DNA from: Aphis gossypii
Lineage: Eukaryota; Arthropoda; Insecta; Hemiptera; Aphididae
DNA length: 64,000 bases
Reading direction: 5' to 3'
Assembly: GCF_020184175.1 (NCBI RefSeq)
Contig: NC_065530.1
Span: forward strand, 73,199,260 to 73,263,259
The position numbers were made by a program, and so were the translations under genes. Positions 47,901-59,495 of this stretch are shown here, in pieces; within the stretch, counting starts at the first letter, position 1; every line of letters starts with the position of its first letter. The notes below the pieces were generated by a model. The model saw only the letters and a program-made list of their open reading frames with translations, had not been told where the DNA came from and did no database searches.

Positions 47901-49615
47901 TTTGGCATGGGTATGATGGAAGACTGTGATAATTTACCTTTAGCAAGAGAAGCACTGGTGATCATGTTAGTTGCACTCAACTCTAATTGGAAAATACCAA
48001 TAGCATATTTCCTTACAAATGGCTTATTGGGTCAAGAGAAAGCCAATATAGTAAATTTATGTTTAGAAGCAGTTCATCAAACTGGTGCTAAAGTTAAAAC
48101 TTTAACTTTTGATGGAGCAAGTTCAAATATTATGATGGCTACTAAATTAGGAGCTAATTTAAATATTTCAAATTGTCAACCTTATTTTAAACACCCAATT
48201 ACCAAAGAAAATATTCACATATTTTATGATGCATGTCATATGCTTAAACTTTGCCGGAACACACTTGGTGACTGGAAAGTATTTTTTGACAAGAATGGTG
48301 ATGCAATTAAGTGGCAGTTTTTTAAGTCATTAGTAGAACTACAAAATGAAAAAGATCTTCACTTAGCAACAAAAATCAGGAACAGACACATTAATTACCA
48401 TAAAGAAAAAATGAAGGTAAAATTAGCGGCCCAAGTATTTAGTAGCAGTGTAGCGGATGCTATTGATTATTCTAAAAATATCGGGCTGAAAGAATTTTCG
48501 AATAGTGAGTCAACCACATTTTTTTGTAGGATGATAAATAATATTTTTGATTTTTTGAATACGAGGAACTTTTTGGGGCAAACTGAGTACAAAAAACCAA
48601 TTAAATTAGATAAAGAGACTTTTGTGGATGAGTTTATCAGTACGGCAATTGAATACTTAAAATCTTTGCAAACTAAAGTATGGAACAAAAAGAAAATAAA
48701 TTAAATCACATTCCTATAATTGAATCAAAAAGAAAAACAGGATTTTTAGGGCTGATAATTTGTTTAACTAGTATGAGCAATTTTTTTAAAGAAAATATAA
48801 AAACAAAAGAAATTGATTTTTTACTTACATACAAGACTTCCCAGGACCACTTGGAAATGTTTTTTTCATTAATTAGAACACGTGGAGGATTTAATAACAA
48901 CCCAACAGCCTCGCAATTTGAAGCAGCATATAAAAGATTGATTGTACATACAGAATTAAGTCAAATAGCCACAAACTCTGGAACTAATTGTGCATCACAA
49001 GATTCTACTTCAATTTTACATGTTTCAAGTACTAACAAAGCAAATAACATTTGTAATAATGATGACATCTTTAGTTTTGCTGAAATAGAAAATGATAGCG
49101 AGCTGTTTAATAAATTTGATAATTTATATAATGATAAATATATTAATGATGTCATTGAGTACATAGCCGGTGTCGTAACTAAAAAAGTTACAAAAGTAAT
49201 TAAATGTAGTGTTTGTATTTCAGCTTTAATGATGGATATTCAACAAAATGCATCATTAATCAACATAAAAAGTAGAGGAGCATTAACAAAACCAAATAAA
49301 AATATAGCGGAAATATGCAAAATTGCAGAATTTACTTTCAGATCATTTCAACATAAAATAGACATTCAAAAAAACATCATAGAATTTTTAACAATAAAAT
49401 CAATTTCTAGTATTCAAATCACAAATTATTTTAACTGTCTGAATGAACATATCAAAACCCAAGATCCACTTAACCATCATACTTCACAAATTATCAGGCT
49501 AGCTTTAAAATTTTATATGACAATACGATTGCATTATTTAAATAAAACAAAAAGTGAACCTGTTTCAAGAATACGGGCAGTATTGACAAAAGCTATTCAT
49601 TTTAGGCATCAATAA
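44922..49615 (+). CDS. THAP-domain P-element transposase, one frameshift
   Basis: Exons: 44922-44986, 45044-45225, 45329-45409, six identical 87-base exons (45476 to 46327), 46402-46462, 46535-46766 and 47538-49615; all phases agree. The N-terminus is a C2CH THAP zinc finger (CSIKSC, HMHKFPSNEQ, MICSAHF, AVPSIF). The exon 46535-46766 gives a basic, probably coiled-coil dimerisation segment. The catalytic core shows MLDEMCIKED and LTFDGASSN, and the C-terminal part TSQDHLEMFFSLIRTRGGFN; by analogy with Drosophila P transposase these hold the D, D and E. A one-base loss in an A-rich stretch near 48690 shifts the frame, so the downstream part (48680-49615) is out of frame. Predicted length is about 1070 residues, longer than usual because of the exon array. 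Role: cut-and-paste transposition in the nucleus. Confidence 0.92.
45386..46374 (+). repeat. Tandem array of 153-bp exon-intron units
   Basis: Six full copies of a 153-bp unit, apparently identical, plus a partial unit at each edge. Each unit is an 87-base exon and a 66-base intron with GTAAGT donor and TTTCCAG acceptor. Exon starts: 45476, 45629, 45782, 45935, 46088, 46241. The exon is 29 codons, phase-symmetric and stop-free (DTKVNETISNTSEYSEASTS then LKYNLSNS), so any number can be spliced in without breaking the frame. The first partial unit shares only its last 25 exon bases with the host exon 45329-45409, which suggests that the array grew from there. Confidence 0.95.
46822..47146. mobile_element. 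Mariner-type MITE inside the P-element intron
   Basis: 325 bp, ends CAGGGTGTCCCGTGAGGATT and its inverted near-copy (about 30 bp, with one difference), flanked by TA. It lies in the intron 46767-47537 of the transposase gene. No coding capacity. Confidence 0.88.
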
Positions 49616-50084
49616 CTTCTTATTATATATATTATATTAATTATTATACACTGGTATTGTGGCTAAAATTTGACGGCAAAATACATTCAATAATTAAATT
49701 ACCTTTAAATTCTTAACACTATTGTGCATAGTTTAGTATCTTAAGTATAGTAATAGAACTTATAAACAATATTGAAATTGTTATTGTATTTTATAGTTAA
49801 TAGTGTAATATTTTATTTAAAAAATTAATAATAATACAATATCTATTAAGATTTAAGGTATATTTCATAGAAAAGTAATAAAATTGTATATTTATTATTT
49901 AATATTTACATTTTACAAATCTTATCTTTTTTTTTAAATCCCAATTATACCTTAGAATAAAAACAGTAAAAATGTTTTCTTCCATGATATTTTACCTTCT
50001 CCGTTCGTATTATTATGGCTGAATTTATTGAAGGTGAGGGGGTAGGAACGCGCAGTCCATCTATATTATGTCTATGCATTTTTC

Positions 50085-51185
50085 ACTGATGATTCGCTCC
50101 TATTGGTCGCAGAAAAAGGTTCTTATATAGTACAATTTTAGTAAAATTCACTAGAAAAGTACGGAATCTGGATGTAATAAAACAACAACAACGACGTATC
50201 ACTGTCCAGCAAGAAAATAAACTATATTTTTATTTATTGTAAGGTCGCTATTGGTTAAAATTGAATATAATAGTTGTAGACCTGTTGTTATATTTTGTTA
50301 AAACCATAACAACATAAAAAAGAATTAGCGAAATAAGTCAATTTCAACTGTAAATCTCAAAATCAAATCAATAGACTAACATAACAAGTTGTACCAAGTT
50401 TTATTGTTTTACTAACAGGCACAACAATAAAAAAACCACGAGATGGCACATTATTGTATTTTTACACTATATTTTTTTAAAATTTTTTTTTTCAAACCGT
50501 ACTTGACTAACTCACTGACTGATAAACGTAAAGCATGAACAATGATAGATCAATGCTTGCAATTTACACGATACATTCGTACAATCGTACCATAAACTTA
50601 GTGGGCAATAAGAAAACATTTTACAAAAATCGCATTTTAAAGTGGTGCTTGCTAAAGAATTTTGAGAATCAAAGTAGTCAATAAAAATTTCTAAGTTTTG
50701 AACACCGTTAAACTGAATATTAAATAACACATTAATCAAAATTCGAATCATATTATAGAATTGGCATTTTAACGAGCAACGAAGTGCACGGGGTCAGCTA
50801 TATAGGTATATAATCTTATTGATACCTATTACATTTTATTTATTAAATTTATTATAATTTAATAAATTAATAATTAACAAATAGTTTACTAACGGTATAC
50901 TTGATCCGTGATCGTTCTCGAATTATACGACCTTGAGAGCCCTTCGACGATCAGGAGGACGGTAATCGCACAAATTTAAAATAATAACTCATAAGTTAAA
51001 ATAACTTCTAATAACCTTTATAATAAATAAATAAGGCATTCATTCAAGGCTTTTGTGTTTTGCCTACAATTTATTTAAATCACCCTACATAAATAATAAT
51101 ATATTTCATATTATATATTTATAATATATCTTACATTTACAATTCCTTTATACTTTATTTTCTTTTATTTTTGCTTTATTACATA
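50085..51185. other. Right part of the split Helitron and AT-rich flank
   Basis: 50085-50801 is the Helitron remainder with no coding sequence I can support. Beyond it lies AT-rich DNA without a gene. Confidence 0.45.
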
Positions 51186-51189
51186 ACAT

Positions 51190-51223
51190 ATTGAGTTAAA
51201 AAAATCGTTAATTTGCCCAGCCT
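51190..51223 (+). mobile_element. hAT-type right end fragment
   Basis: Reads GTTAATTTGCCCAGCCTTG, matching the right end of the element at 5595-6964 (GTTAATGCCCAGCTTTG). The matching left end and target duplication were not found. Confidence 0.45.
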
Positions 51224-51719
51224 TGGTAATAGGTATACACAACATACATATTATATAGTCAATAATTACGCGTTATTATATTTTAATACGTATAATTTGT
51301 ATAACTAAATACACTAGCTCATGCTTACGAAAGCTTCGTGTTCATTGAATACAGTTTTAAAGGTATACTAAGTATTAAGTATTTAGGTCCATCAGTTAAA
51401 CTATACCTACTGTTGCTTACTATTATAATATATTTTTTAACGCCACGGAATGAGAAGGTGGTTACTATTATGTATTGTGCTATTATTATTGTACGCCGGC
51501 CGATCGACATACACACACACACCCTCACGCACACGTAATCATTGTTAACTGTTTATTTATATTGTTTTATTTTTGTTAATTGTATTGTGAATTATTATAT
51601 AATATGCAGATTAAATCGCTATCGCACGCCACCTAATCGGCTGGCGATTATTATTTATTATAACACGGCCGCCGTATTACCAGTCGTCTATTCTCCAGCG
51701 TTGCTGTATAACGCGCGCC

Positions 51720-51950
51720 CTTGTATGTGCGCTAATCGCCGTCGTACGTCGTTTTTTATATATTTAAAAAAATTGTATTTTGTGCACGCAAGTCGCAAAT
51801 CGTCACTCATTTGATTGATATATAGTATCTTATTTTTGTTGGGCGCTAATCGCCAGTGATTTATTTTATATTATATATTATTGCATTTTTATTTTTTATT
51901 GACGCTAATCGTCACTATTATTATATTGTGTGCGCGCTAATCGCCACCAA
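51720..51950. promoter_or_regulatory. Cluster of GCGCTAATCGCC motifs
   Basis: GCGCTAATCGCC at 51729-51740, 51843-51854 and 51934-51945, with ACGCTAATCGTC at 51902-51913 and looser versions near 51635, 51996 and 52044. All lie upstream of the reading frame at 52357 in a GC-richer patch (51480-52200). They may be subterminal transposase-binding repeats of a Mutator-type element or promoter elements. Confidence 0.4.
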
Positions 51951-52356
51951 TTTTACATTGTCTCTATTCTTTATACACAATATTAACATTTTGTAGGCAC
52001 TAATTCCCTCAAGGTTGTTTATATTAGTATTATTGTTTTATAGGCGCTATTACAAGCATACAGCACGGAGCATTTTAGTAACCGGGCGCACGGCCTATAA
52101 GTGTTCGTTCCCGGCCTCATATTAACAAAACGTACATGATTTCGGCACTAGCTTAATTCTCATTGGTCGGTTTAAATCGACTTGTTTTCCCGCGCTAATA
52201 ATTAACTGTTATCACAGTCTTATATCTGTTATCAAATAATATAATATATTATATTCAATATTGTTGTCATAGGACATAGGTTTTTACTTTTCGAATTTTA
52301 TTAAAATTATTAATTTAATTAGAATTAGAAATTGCACTAACTAGTATTCATTTAAA

Positions 52357-52596
52357 ATGATTAACTATAAACATCTACCTTCTTCATTTATAAATGAGAT
52401 AGTAACCTGTAAAAATGAGGTGTATGAAATTAGGTCTAACATAAAAGATTTTGACTCGTGCCAAAAATGGATAGAAGAATTTTCCTTAAAAACAAAAACA
52501 AATTGGGTTGTTAGAAATACCATAAGAGAAGGTCAACGTTTTGTCTGCAAGTTAGTTAAATATGGTGGTAAATGTAACATTATATTTTTGATTTGA
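52357..52596 (+). CDS. Probable N-terminal exon of a Mutator-type transposase-like protein
   Basis: A 79-codon frame. The segment DFDSCQKWIEEFSLKTKTNW followed by VVRNTIREGQRFVCKLVKYG resembles the DNA-binding N-terminus of SWIM/MULE transposase-like proteins common in invertebrate genomes. A good donor (GGTG|GTAAAT) follows KYG near 52567, so the last codons are probably intronic. No catalytic core was found downstream, only an opposite-strand C-terminal fragment at 53053-53268. Assignment is from memory of the family and is tentative. Confidence 0.4.
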   Translation: MINYKHLPSSFINEIVTCKNEVYEIRSNIKDFDSCQKWIEEFSLKTKTNWVVRNTIREGQRFVCKLVKYGGKCNIIFLI

Positions 52597-53052
52597 TTTT
52601 CTAATACACCTATTTATCCTGAAAAGTGTAGGGAGATCAATGTTTTATGAATAAATGAGTTATTATGTGAGTAAAAATAACATTTGTTACAATGTAACAT
52701 TTTATGTCTGGTTAGTTTTTCTAATACCATACATACCTATTAATCCGGATTCTTGAATGTTAATTTATCTAATATAATAATATGGTTTTTATGTAATTAA
52801 GTTAAATACTTGTGTTATGTATATTTAAAGTATTTTTAATGGTACAAGAAATAGTCAACATAATTACACTTTAGTAGGTAGGTACCTATAATAATTAATT
52901 ATATAATCATAAAATTCACAAAATAATTATTTATTTAATTTAAAAACTAAAAATATAAAATAAACGAATAGGTACCTAAATTAAAATTACATACCTGATT
53001 TACATTTTAATAAATAGATAATTGTCATTATAACACTTAATAGTGTGATTTA

Positions 53053-53268
53053 TTAATGCGATTTTGCGTTTGGTTGATTTTTATTGATGTTTTGTTGTAA
53101 ATTTCTTTTTCGTTTAATTTTTGTTGTATTTTCATTGTTAGCAGGTCATCCTACTACTAACCTACTACTGCCTCTAGTCACTCCAGGTCTTCGTCGACTT
53201 ATCGATGTAGGTTGAACTCGTATCTTAGCTTTATCTGCATGATGAAGATTGTATGTAGCAGCAGCCCA
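53053..53268 (-). pseudogene. C-terminal fragment of a Mutator-type transposase-like protein
   Basis: Minus strand frame with one stop: ATYNLHHADKAKIRVQPTSI, then SRRRPGVTRGSSRLVVG, stop, PANNENTTKIKRKRNLQQNI and NKNQPNAKSH before the terminal stop. The RRRPGxTRGS and NxPNAKSH patterns are typical of the C-terminus of SWIM-type MULE transposase-like proteins. It points toward the plus-strand N-terminal exon at 52357, so the two are not one gene in this arrangement. Confidence 0.5.
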
Positions 53269-53269
53269 G

Positions 53270-54360
53270 GTTTAATTTTTTATCATTACTGTAGGTGTAC
53301 AGTATGTAAAAGGAATCCACTGTTGTAATTCTTTTAATTATTATTACTATTATTCCGCGGACTTTCCCGCATAATTGTTATTATTATTATTATAACGGCA
53401 TACGCTATATTATGTTAATTACCTATATTTATATTATTAAATAACTAATTTGTTATATCTTGGGTATCCTTCCCTTTCCCATCACCCCGCGAGTCGTTGC
53501 CGCCAACCGCATTATTCGTAGGAGCAGCTTCGGCGTAAACAAGTGTTTTATTTCGATTAATGTCTATATTTAAACAAATTTTATTTTAAATTACTTTAAA
53601 TTTGTAATCATTGATTTTATGACAACCATATATTTTATATAACCCATGCCCCTCCCCTACACACACACATACACAAAAAAAAATATCAACAATTATTTGA
53701 TACATAATTGATAAGTAAAAAGCACTTAGAAGTTAAAACCTATAAGAGCGAATATTAAGAATATAAAAGAAACGGGTTTCTAATCTGTTGGTTCCCGTTG
53801 GTAATCAGTGTCATTAGCCTGGTTTTCTTCATTAGCGAGTGTGATATCTTCAGGTTTTCATATTATGTTAAAACGATTTTCGTACTAAGTCTTAACAACA
53901 AGATTTGACATTCCTAAAACCACAAATAAATATCTATATTACTTTTATTTATTAACTATAAAATATTAAATAGCTTTAAATAAATTTAAAATGTATAAAT
54001 ATTTAGCTGTATGTAGGAAAGAATTTGTTAAATAAAATTATTTGGTTAGGTAGGCCGTCTGTTATATTAATAAAATAATAAATAAATAAAAACTAAAACA
54101 AAAAACTACTTTAAAATTCATGGTAAAATAAAAAATGGTTATTTATTTTATTAATAAAAAATATTTTCGTCAAATCAAATTGTCCTTTTCAGACAGATTA
54201 CTACTGCAAGTTTATATACTTTATCTCGTATGTGTTGTAGGTTGTTTATACTTGTGATACTGTTACTTTATACATAGTATTATTGCTGCTAAGACTTTAT
54301 AGGATTTCACATTCTTTTTTAAGATCCTCAGTTTATAGTTTTTCGAGTAGTTATTACTAT
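53270..54360. other. AT-rich interval, nothing recognised
   Basis: No coding sequence, RNA gene or transposon end that I can support; only short low-complexity tracts. Confidence 0.5.
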
Positions 54361-54399
54361 ATGTATAATACTGTTTTGTACCGTCCCTTGTAGAGTGGA

Positions 54400-55200
54400 C
54401 TGTATCTTTTGGTTGCCGTGCGTTCGTTTGTGGTGTTCACTGTGTTATTGCCGTACGCTTCAACTGTGCAAGTCTGCCCTTGGTGGGTCTTACTACAGTA
54501 GTCACGTAGGCAATTAGGTCCCAAACTGTGCAAGTCTGCCCTGGGTGGGCCTTGCTAAAGCTAGGTGCCGTATATTCAGAACGTCCCAAAACCGCGCAAG
54601 TCCGCCTGGGCAGGTCTTGCTACGGTCGAGGTAGGACTGAATACTGACTGATTATGTGCTCCACGCTGGTATTTATAGGTGGCGGCGCTGTGTAATCGCC
54701 GGAGCCGCCCGCGTTTGTCTTGTGATTGGTTATTGCGGTCGTAACTACGCCCTCCGTGGCCTGTGATTCGTTGACGTCTGAAGATACGCAAACCTTGGCC
54801 ACTGATTCTCTAAAGCGCGTGGCCGCGTCCCCGTTCCGTCATAGAACACGAGACCGGCCGTTTTGTAAAGTGTGACAACGTAGCCAGCGTGCAGACCCGG
54901 GCTTCTCAGGCGCAGAGCGAGCGGGTCGCCGAACGCTTTGTCCTTGCTCACCGTGAGCCCTTATGCCGTTACTGGTGTAATGAACATTTATGACACAGTA
55001 CATAGATTCGGCCCTTTACAGTCGGAGGGAAGTTAGTAGCTCATCTGTACGCCTCCCGACGTCAAACGTGCCCGTTGCAGCGTTTTATTCGCGACGATCG
55101 ACCAGAGAGAGTGCCGACCGACTGTATTCCGAATCTCATGCTGTTGTGACGCGAACAAATACTGTACGTTAAAGCTTCGAATCATTACATAAAAAACACA
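54400..55200. promoter_or_regulatory. GC-rich block with minus-strand TATA/Inr; LTR or promoter
   Basis: The most GC- and CpG-rich segment of the window. On the minus strand TATAAATA (54670-54677) is followed about 30 bases downstream by TCAGT (54636-54640), a plausible initiator. Downstream of that start are three degenerate repeats (54460-54625). This fits the U3-R part of a solo LTR or a gene promoter. Short frames on both strands carry no known motif. LTR ends and a target duplication were not identified. Confidence 0.35.
54460..54625. repeat. Three degenerate tandem repeats of ~61-67 bp
   Basis: Core CTGTGCAAGTCTGCCCTTGG followed by TGGGTCTTACTA recurs with changes at about 54462, 54523 and 54590 (third: GCGCAAGTCCGCCTGGGC). 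Confidence 0.75.
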
Positions 55201-55358
55201 TTGTGAAAAGTTAGTGTAGAGATATCTGTATTATATCACATCCTCGATCTGACGTCTGGTTTTCATGTCTCGTCATTATAGCAACCTATTGATTGTATCA
55301 ATATACTTATACGTACTTTTATTATTCTATACTGTTCAAAAGACGATTTGGTTTAGTC

Positions 55359-55404
55359 ATGGATCAGAAAGGTTTACTACACAATGACAGTTTATCTGAT
55401 GAAG
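55359..55404 (+). CDS. Possible first coding exon of an unidentified gene
   Basis: ATG followed by 15 codons (MDQKGLLHNDSLSDE plus one base) and a GTTAGG donor, just downstream of the GC-rich block. Its phase would match the acceptor at 59066 of the ECI1-like gene, but the residues do not resemble the ECI1 N-terminus, so the link is speculative. Confidence 0.2.
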
Positions 55405-55409
55405 GTTAG

Positions 55410-56610
55410 GTTAGTCCTAGATGGCTTATCCTTTATATATTGTATTATCTTAGTCAGTTTCATAGACATATAAACTGCTATTAGTTTACAGATCTATGAA
55501 TATTATTAATTTTATGATTTCATTTTTTTTAATTTTTAATATTACTATATTACTATCATACATGATTATAAAACAATAAGGATTGATAATATATCAGCTT
55601 TCACACGGTCCACAATTTTAATATAAAATAATCACTATGACAAGTTACCTATTTATTACATAATCGTAGTTAACCGTCGTGAACCTATACTAACTTTCTC
55701 AGTAAATTAGACAATTTGAGGTTGGACATCCATCACGCACGAAGTATCGTTATTTTATAATTAAACGTATTTCTAAAAAAATATTATTATTATTATTATT
55801 AGTGTTCTTTACTTGAATTATATTTAAGAATCAAATTTCTATGATATTTGAAGTACCGTTTTTCGCCATCTAAACAAAAAAAAATATATATATATATATT
55901 ATATATGTATATAAAAATATATTACATAATGTGTTTTTTGTGAAACTATATAACAATAATTCATTTTTTGGATTTATTTTAGTACAATAAATTATACTTA
56001 AATTTTATAGCAATTATAAACGAATGCTGTGTACAATCTTTAAAAATAAATATTCTATATACCTAACAAAATTATTGACGATTGTTGTGTACGAGTGGAG
56101 CTTATAGACAGAGTGTGATCGCAACCGATAGCTACAAACTATAAGCGTCTTATTTTCGAATATATTCGGTAATAATTAATATTCATTAATCCATTTAAAA
56201 TATACGATTATGGTTGTTATTTTTTAAACATTTAATGTACTCTCGTGTATTTTTAATAGAATAAATTCGTGAAACAAGTCTACACAAATAATAAAGGTTA
56301 AGTTAGGTTACGAACTAAATAATTCACCAAAATAAAAATAAAAAATACATCTAATTTCTTTAAAAATAAATATTCTATATACCTAACAAAATAAAGACAT
56401 CTACTGAAACTATTTTCATGACTATATATACAGTGTACTTGGAATCAATAAGTTTAAGGGTACAAGTGGTGATGAATGTTATTGTACAAAATAATTACAT
56501 GGCCAGGTTTGAATTAAGTTATCTATAAAAAGAATATAATAAAAAAATATGTCTTTAAATATGCCGTAAAAACTATATTTTTTAATCATTGTAGTACTGT
56601 ATAATATTAT
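55410..56610. other. AT-rich interval, short direct repeat only
   Basis: No gene recognised. A ~32-base sequence containing AAATATTCTATATACCTAAC occurs twice (about 56040 and 56361). (ATT)n and (AT)n tracts lie near 55785 and 55885. Confidence 0.5.
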
Positions 56611-56611
56611 A

Positions 56612-57010
56612 TTGTAATAGAATTGTCATTTGATTTGGAAATTTGATCTATCTTAGATTTTTATGGGATGGTTAAATGTGTAGTGCAGAATAGTTTACTG
56701 AACAGCTCTAGTAATATTGGACCAAAGTGTGCAATTAAAACCGCTGAATAATGTTAAACGTCAGGTGTCCACCGTAGTATGAGTATACAAAGGCTGAACT
56801 GTTATGTATAGTTGATTGATTGTAAATACTAAACGATTTTTTAATTTATGCAGCCAGCTCTTAATAGTCGAAAAATCATATTATACTTGTATGCATTTAC
56901 ATAAAGTTCTTGCAAAAACCCAGGTAGGTACATAAGAAAAAATCAACTTCGAGAAACTCGCTTGTTTTTAATATTTTGCAAATACTTTTCAAATTGTTAT
57001 TGTTTTTAAA
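56612..57010. repeat. Dispersed ~400-bp sequence, member 3
   Basis: Diverged relative of 1906-2310 and 19381-19785, aligned over the whole length with scattered substitutions and indels. Confidence 0.6.
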
Positions 57011-57896
57011 CAAAACTAAAACATTTTTGTTGTTTTTTACTTGTATTATAATGTTGCATGATATATTCTCAAGTCAAAATATATTGTAGCTAGGTTCACG
57101 ACTATAAATTATTTACAAAACACACTCCAAACACGTTCATATTAATTGAATCGAATGAACCAATCCGTTCATTAGATCTTATTCAGTTGGTTTACTTTCA
57201 GTAGAACTCGATTCACGGTGTCAGTGGTTAGCAAGTCACACATAACGGTTTCCCCTACTTAAAATAATTAGGGTGGCTGAAACCCAGAACGATGCCATGT
57301 CCATATTATACAAAAAAAGATGAACCGTGTCAACGTGAATAGAGTATAATATTAAACTGTATTGATTAATATATTTACTTTTATATTATAATCAGTCTAA
57401 TGTGCAATAATTAATACTTTTATTTTGTTGATGTCACATACTTTGTAATACAGATTTTCTCTCTCAAACACAATCGGAATTTAACAATTTTATGACATTT
57501 CATTAAATATTAGAAACAAAAAAAAAACAAACATTTCCAAACTTTGAGTTAAGGATATTCTCTGTTCGTGCAGTTGAAAATGTCTCGTGGTCCTGGACTC
57601 CATATTTTAATAATTAACACTAGCATTACGTTTGCGATATCGTCGGTGAAACTGCAATACCTCGTTAGTCCGGAATTCACTTTTTTCAGGAGACACGTAT
57701 AAATGTGTTTATAAAATCAAATTGATCATGACACAATAACTCGTATATCCGTGTCATAGTGTATCATGACCATGAAGACTAGAATAAGGAGATCAAACTA
57801 GTACGGCCGCCCGCATGAAAAAACGTACCGAAACGAGTCGCACGATTAAACCGTCACAGGCGGCGCTGCGTACGCTAAGGTTGCTACTTAAACTCG

Positions 57897-58367
57897 CGTA
57901 GTATAGGGATTATCCATGTTTTTACGTTTTTTGTAAAATATATGCATTATTTCGAACCATGACCCATTATAAATTTTATAGTTCGTAAAATTACGCATTC
58001 TACGTCATGTGCATATTATGTGTATATTTCATTAAATTTTTTTTATTATTTTATAAATAATCCTATTATTATAATATTATAGTCAATTGTTTATCACTAT
58101 AAAATATCAATATTGTTATTAATTGCTAATAGATTAACATAATGTAGTTACTAGTTTGTACCCTGTGCATTGCGGTTCATTACTAAAATACTTAATATTA
58201 TTTACAGTGTTTAGTGACTATTTACTATTTTTTGCTGAAATATACACATATGCTCATGTATGAATGCGTAATTTTACGAACTATAAAATTTATAATGGGC
58301 CATGGTTCAAAATAATGCATATATTTTACAAAAAAACGTAAAAAACATGAATAATCCCTATACTACG
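57897..58367. mobile_element. 471-bp palindromic element
   Basis: Two arms of about 110 bp (57897-58010 and 58255-58367) are inverted copies with few mismatches, starting CGTAGTATAGGGATTAT; the arms contain ATATATGCATTATTT and ATAATTTTATAGTTCG-type blocks. The loop is AT-rich and non-coding. It resembles a foldback MITE. No clear target duplication: flanks are CG-rich on both sides. Confidence 0.7.
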
Positions 58368-59495
58368 TGGGGAGGGAGATTCATTTCCACAACATTTGTT
58401 TGTTAATCGTTCGCCAATAAGCTGGAAATAACTGACATTAATATGCGCTACTGTTGTAACTTTGCAAACTGAAATAACGACGTGTAGACGTAGGTAATTA
58501 TCAGTATTTTATTATTATGGATATTAATATGTTTTTGAAAATGTGCGCGATTCTCTGTTATCAATTTATCATCACTTCGCGTGTTTCAGCGTCACCCAGG
58601 TTAGGTTAGGTTAGCACTTTGTATGTATTACAATGTATTACTAGGTATGTATTAATATTTATAATTGTATTATACCTATTTGTTTTTAGTATAATATACT
58701 AGTCGGAGTTAGTGGGTTACCCTGGTTCCTGACCTTGTTCGGGTCGTTCTTTCAATAATTGAAAGTAGATTTTTTTTTTAAAAAAAAAAATAGATTTAGG
58801 TATAAACAATGATTATCCATTCTGAAAAACAAAAATAAAATAAGTAAAAAAAAAAAAATTATTTGTTAATTATTTGTATTTGGTAAAAATTTAAATCAAT
58901 GGATATTAACTTTAACAGATTGATTACAAAATAATTCACATGAAACCGAAATTTTACGTAAATTGTAAATATCATATAAAATATAGTTTTATTGTTCCAT
59001 TATTTCTTGTTATACCTAATAAAGATACCTGTTCATTTTAAATTATTAAAATTTTATTTTCATAGGCATAGCTACTGTAACAATGAATAAGCCGCCCGTT
59101 AATAGTTTAAACCTTGAATTCTTAGAGGAAATTATAACTCTGCTTAATAAATTACAAAAGGATAAAGTCCGTGGAATGATATTGACATCAGTACGTATAT
59201 TTTTTTAAGTACCTACCTAAATGTATTTTTAATCAACTATTTTATATCAATATTTTGTAATTTCAGGGGTTGCAGAAAGTGTTTTGTGCAGGGTTAGATA
59301 TAAAAGAATTGTATAAACCAAATCCTGATAGATTTACTAAATTTTGGACTACGCTACAAGATACATGGCTTTCACTTTATACAACTTCGTTTCCTACAGT
59401 GTCTGTCATTAATGTAAAGCAATTAATTTTTATTGATTAAAATATTGAAATTTATAAAAATTTCAATTAATTTATAGGTACCTACTAAAAAAAAA

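Larger units (their letters stand above)
44584..50076 (+). mobile_element. Nearly complete P-type transposon
   Basis: 5493 bp. Perfect 30-bp inverted ends beginning CATAGACATAATATAGATGG, flanked by the 8-base duplication CATTTTTC (44576-44583, 50077-50084), as for P elements. Subterminal inverted repeats follow the pattern AAGGTAAA…ATCATGG (about 44651 and 50000). It carries a multi-exon THAP-type transposase (44922-49615), a tandem exon array and an internal mariner-type MITE. Perfect ends and duplication indicate recent insertion. Confidence 0.93.
44332..50801 (+). mobile_element. Helitron interrupted by a P element
   Basis: 5' end TCTATATATATAAAAAG after an A; internal AACCATGGTAACAATTTATT block as in other aphid Helitrons; 3' end GCACGGGGTCAGCTAT with a small GCA…TGC stem, where the usual final CTAG is CTAT. 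Homology of left (44332-44583) and right (50077-50801) parts is inferred from the ends. The P element splits it. No Helitron protein frame remains in the right part. Confidence 0.6.

Noticed and set aside
58597..58612. Telomere-like TTAGG repeats
   Set aside because: Only about three units; expected by chance or as an ordinary short motif, not a telomere.
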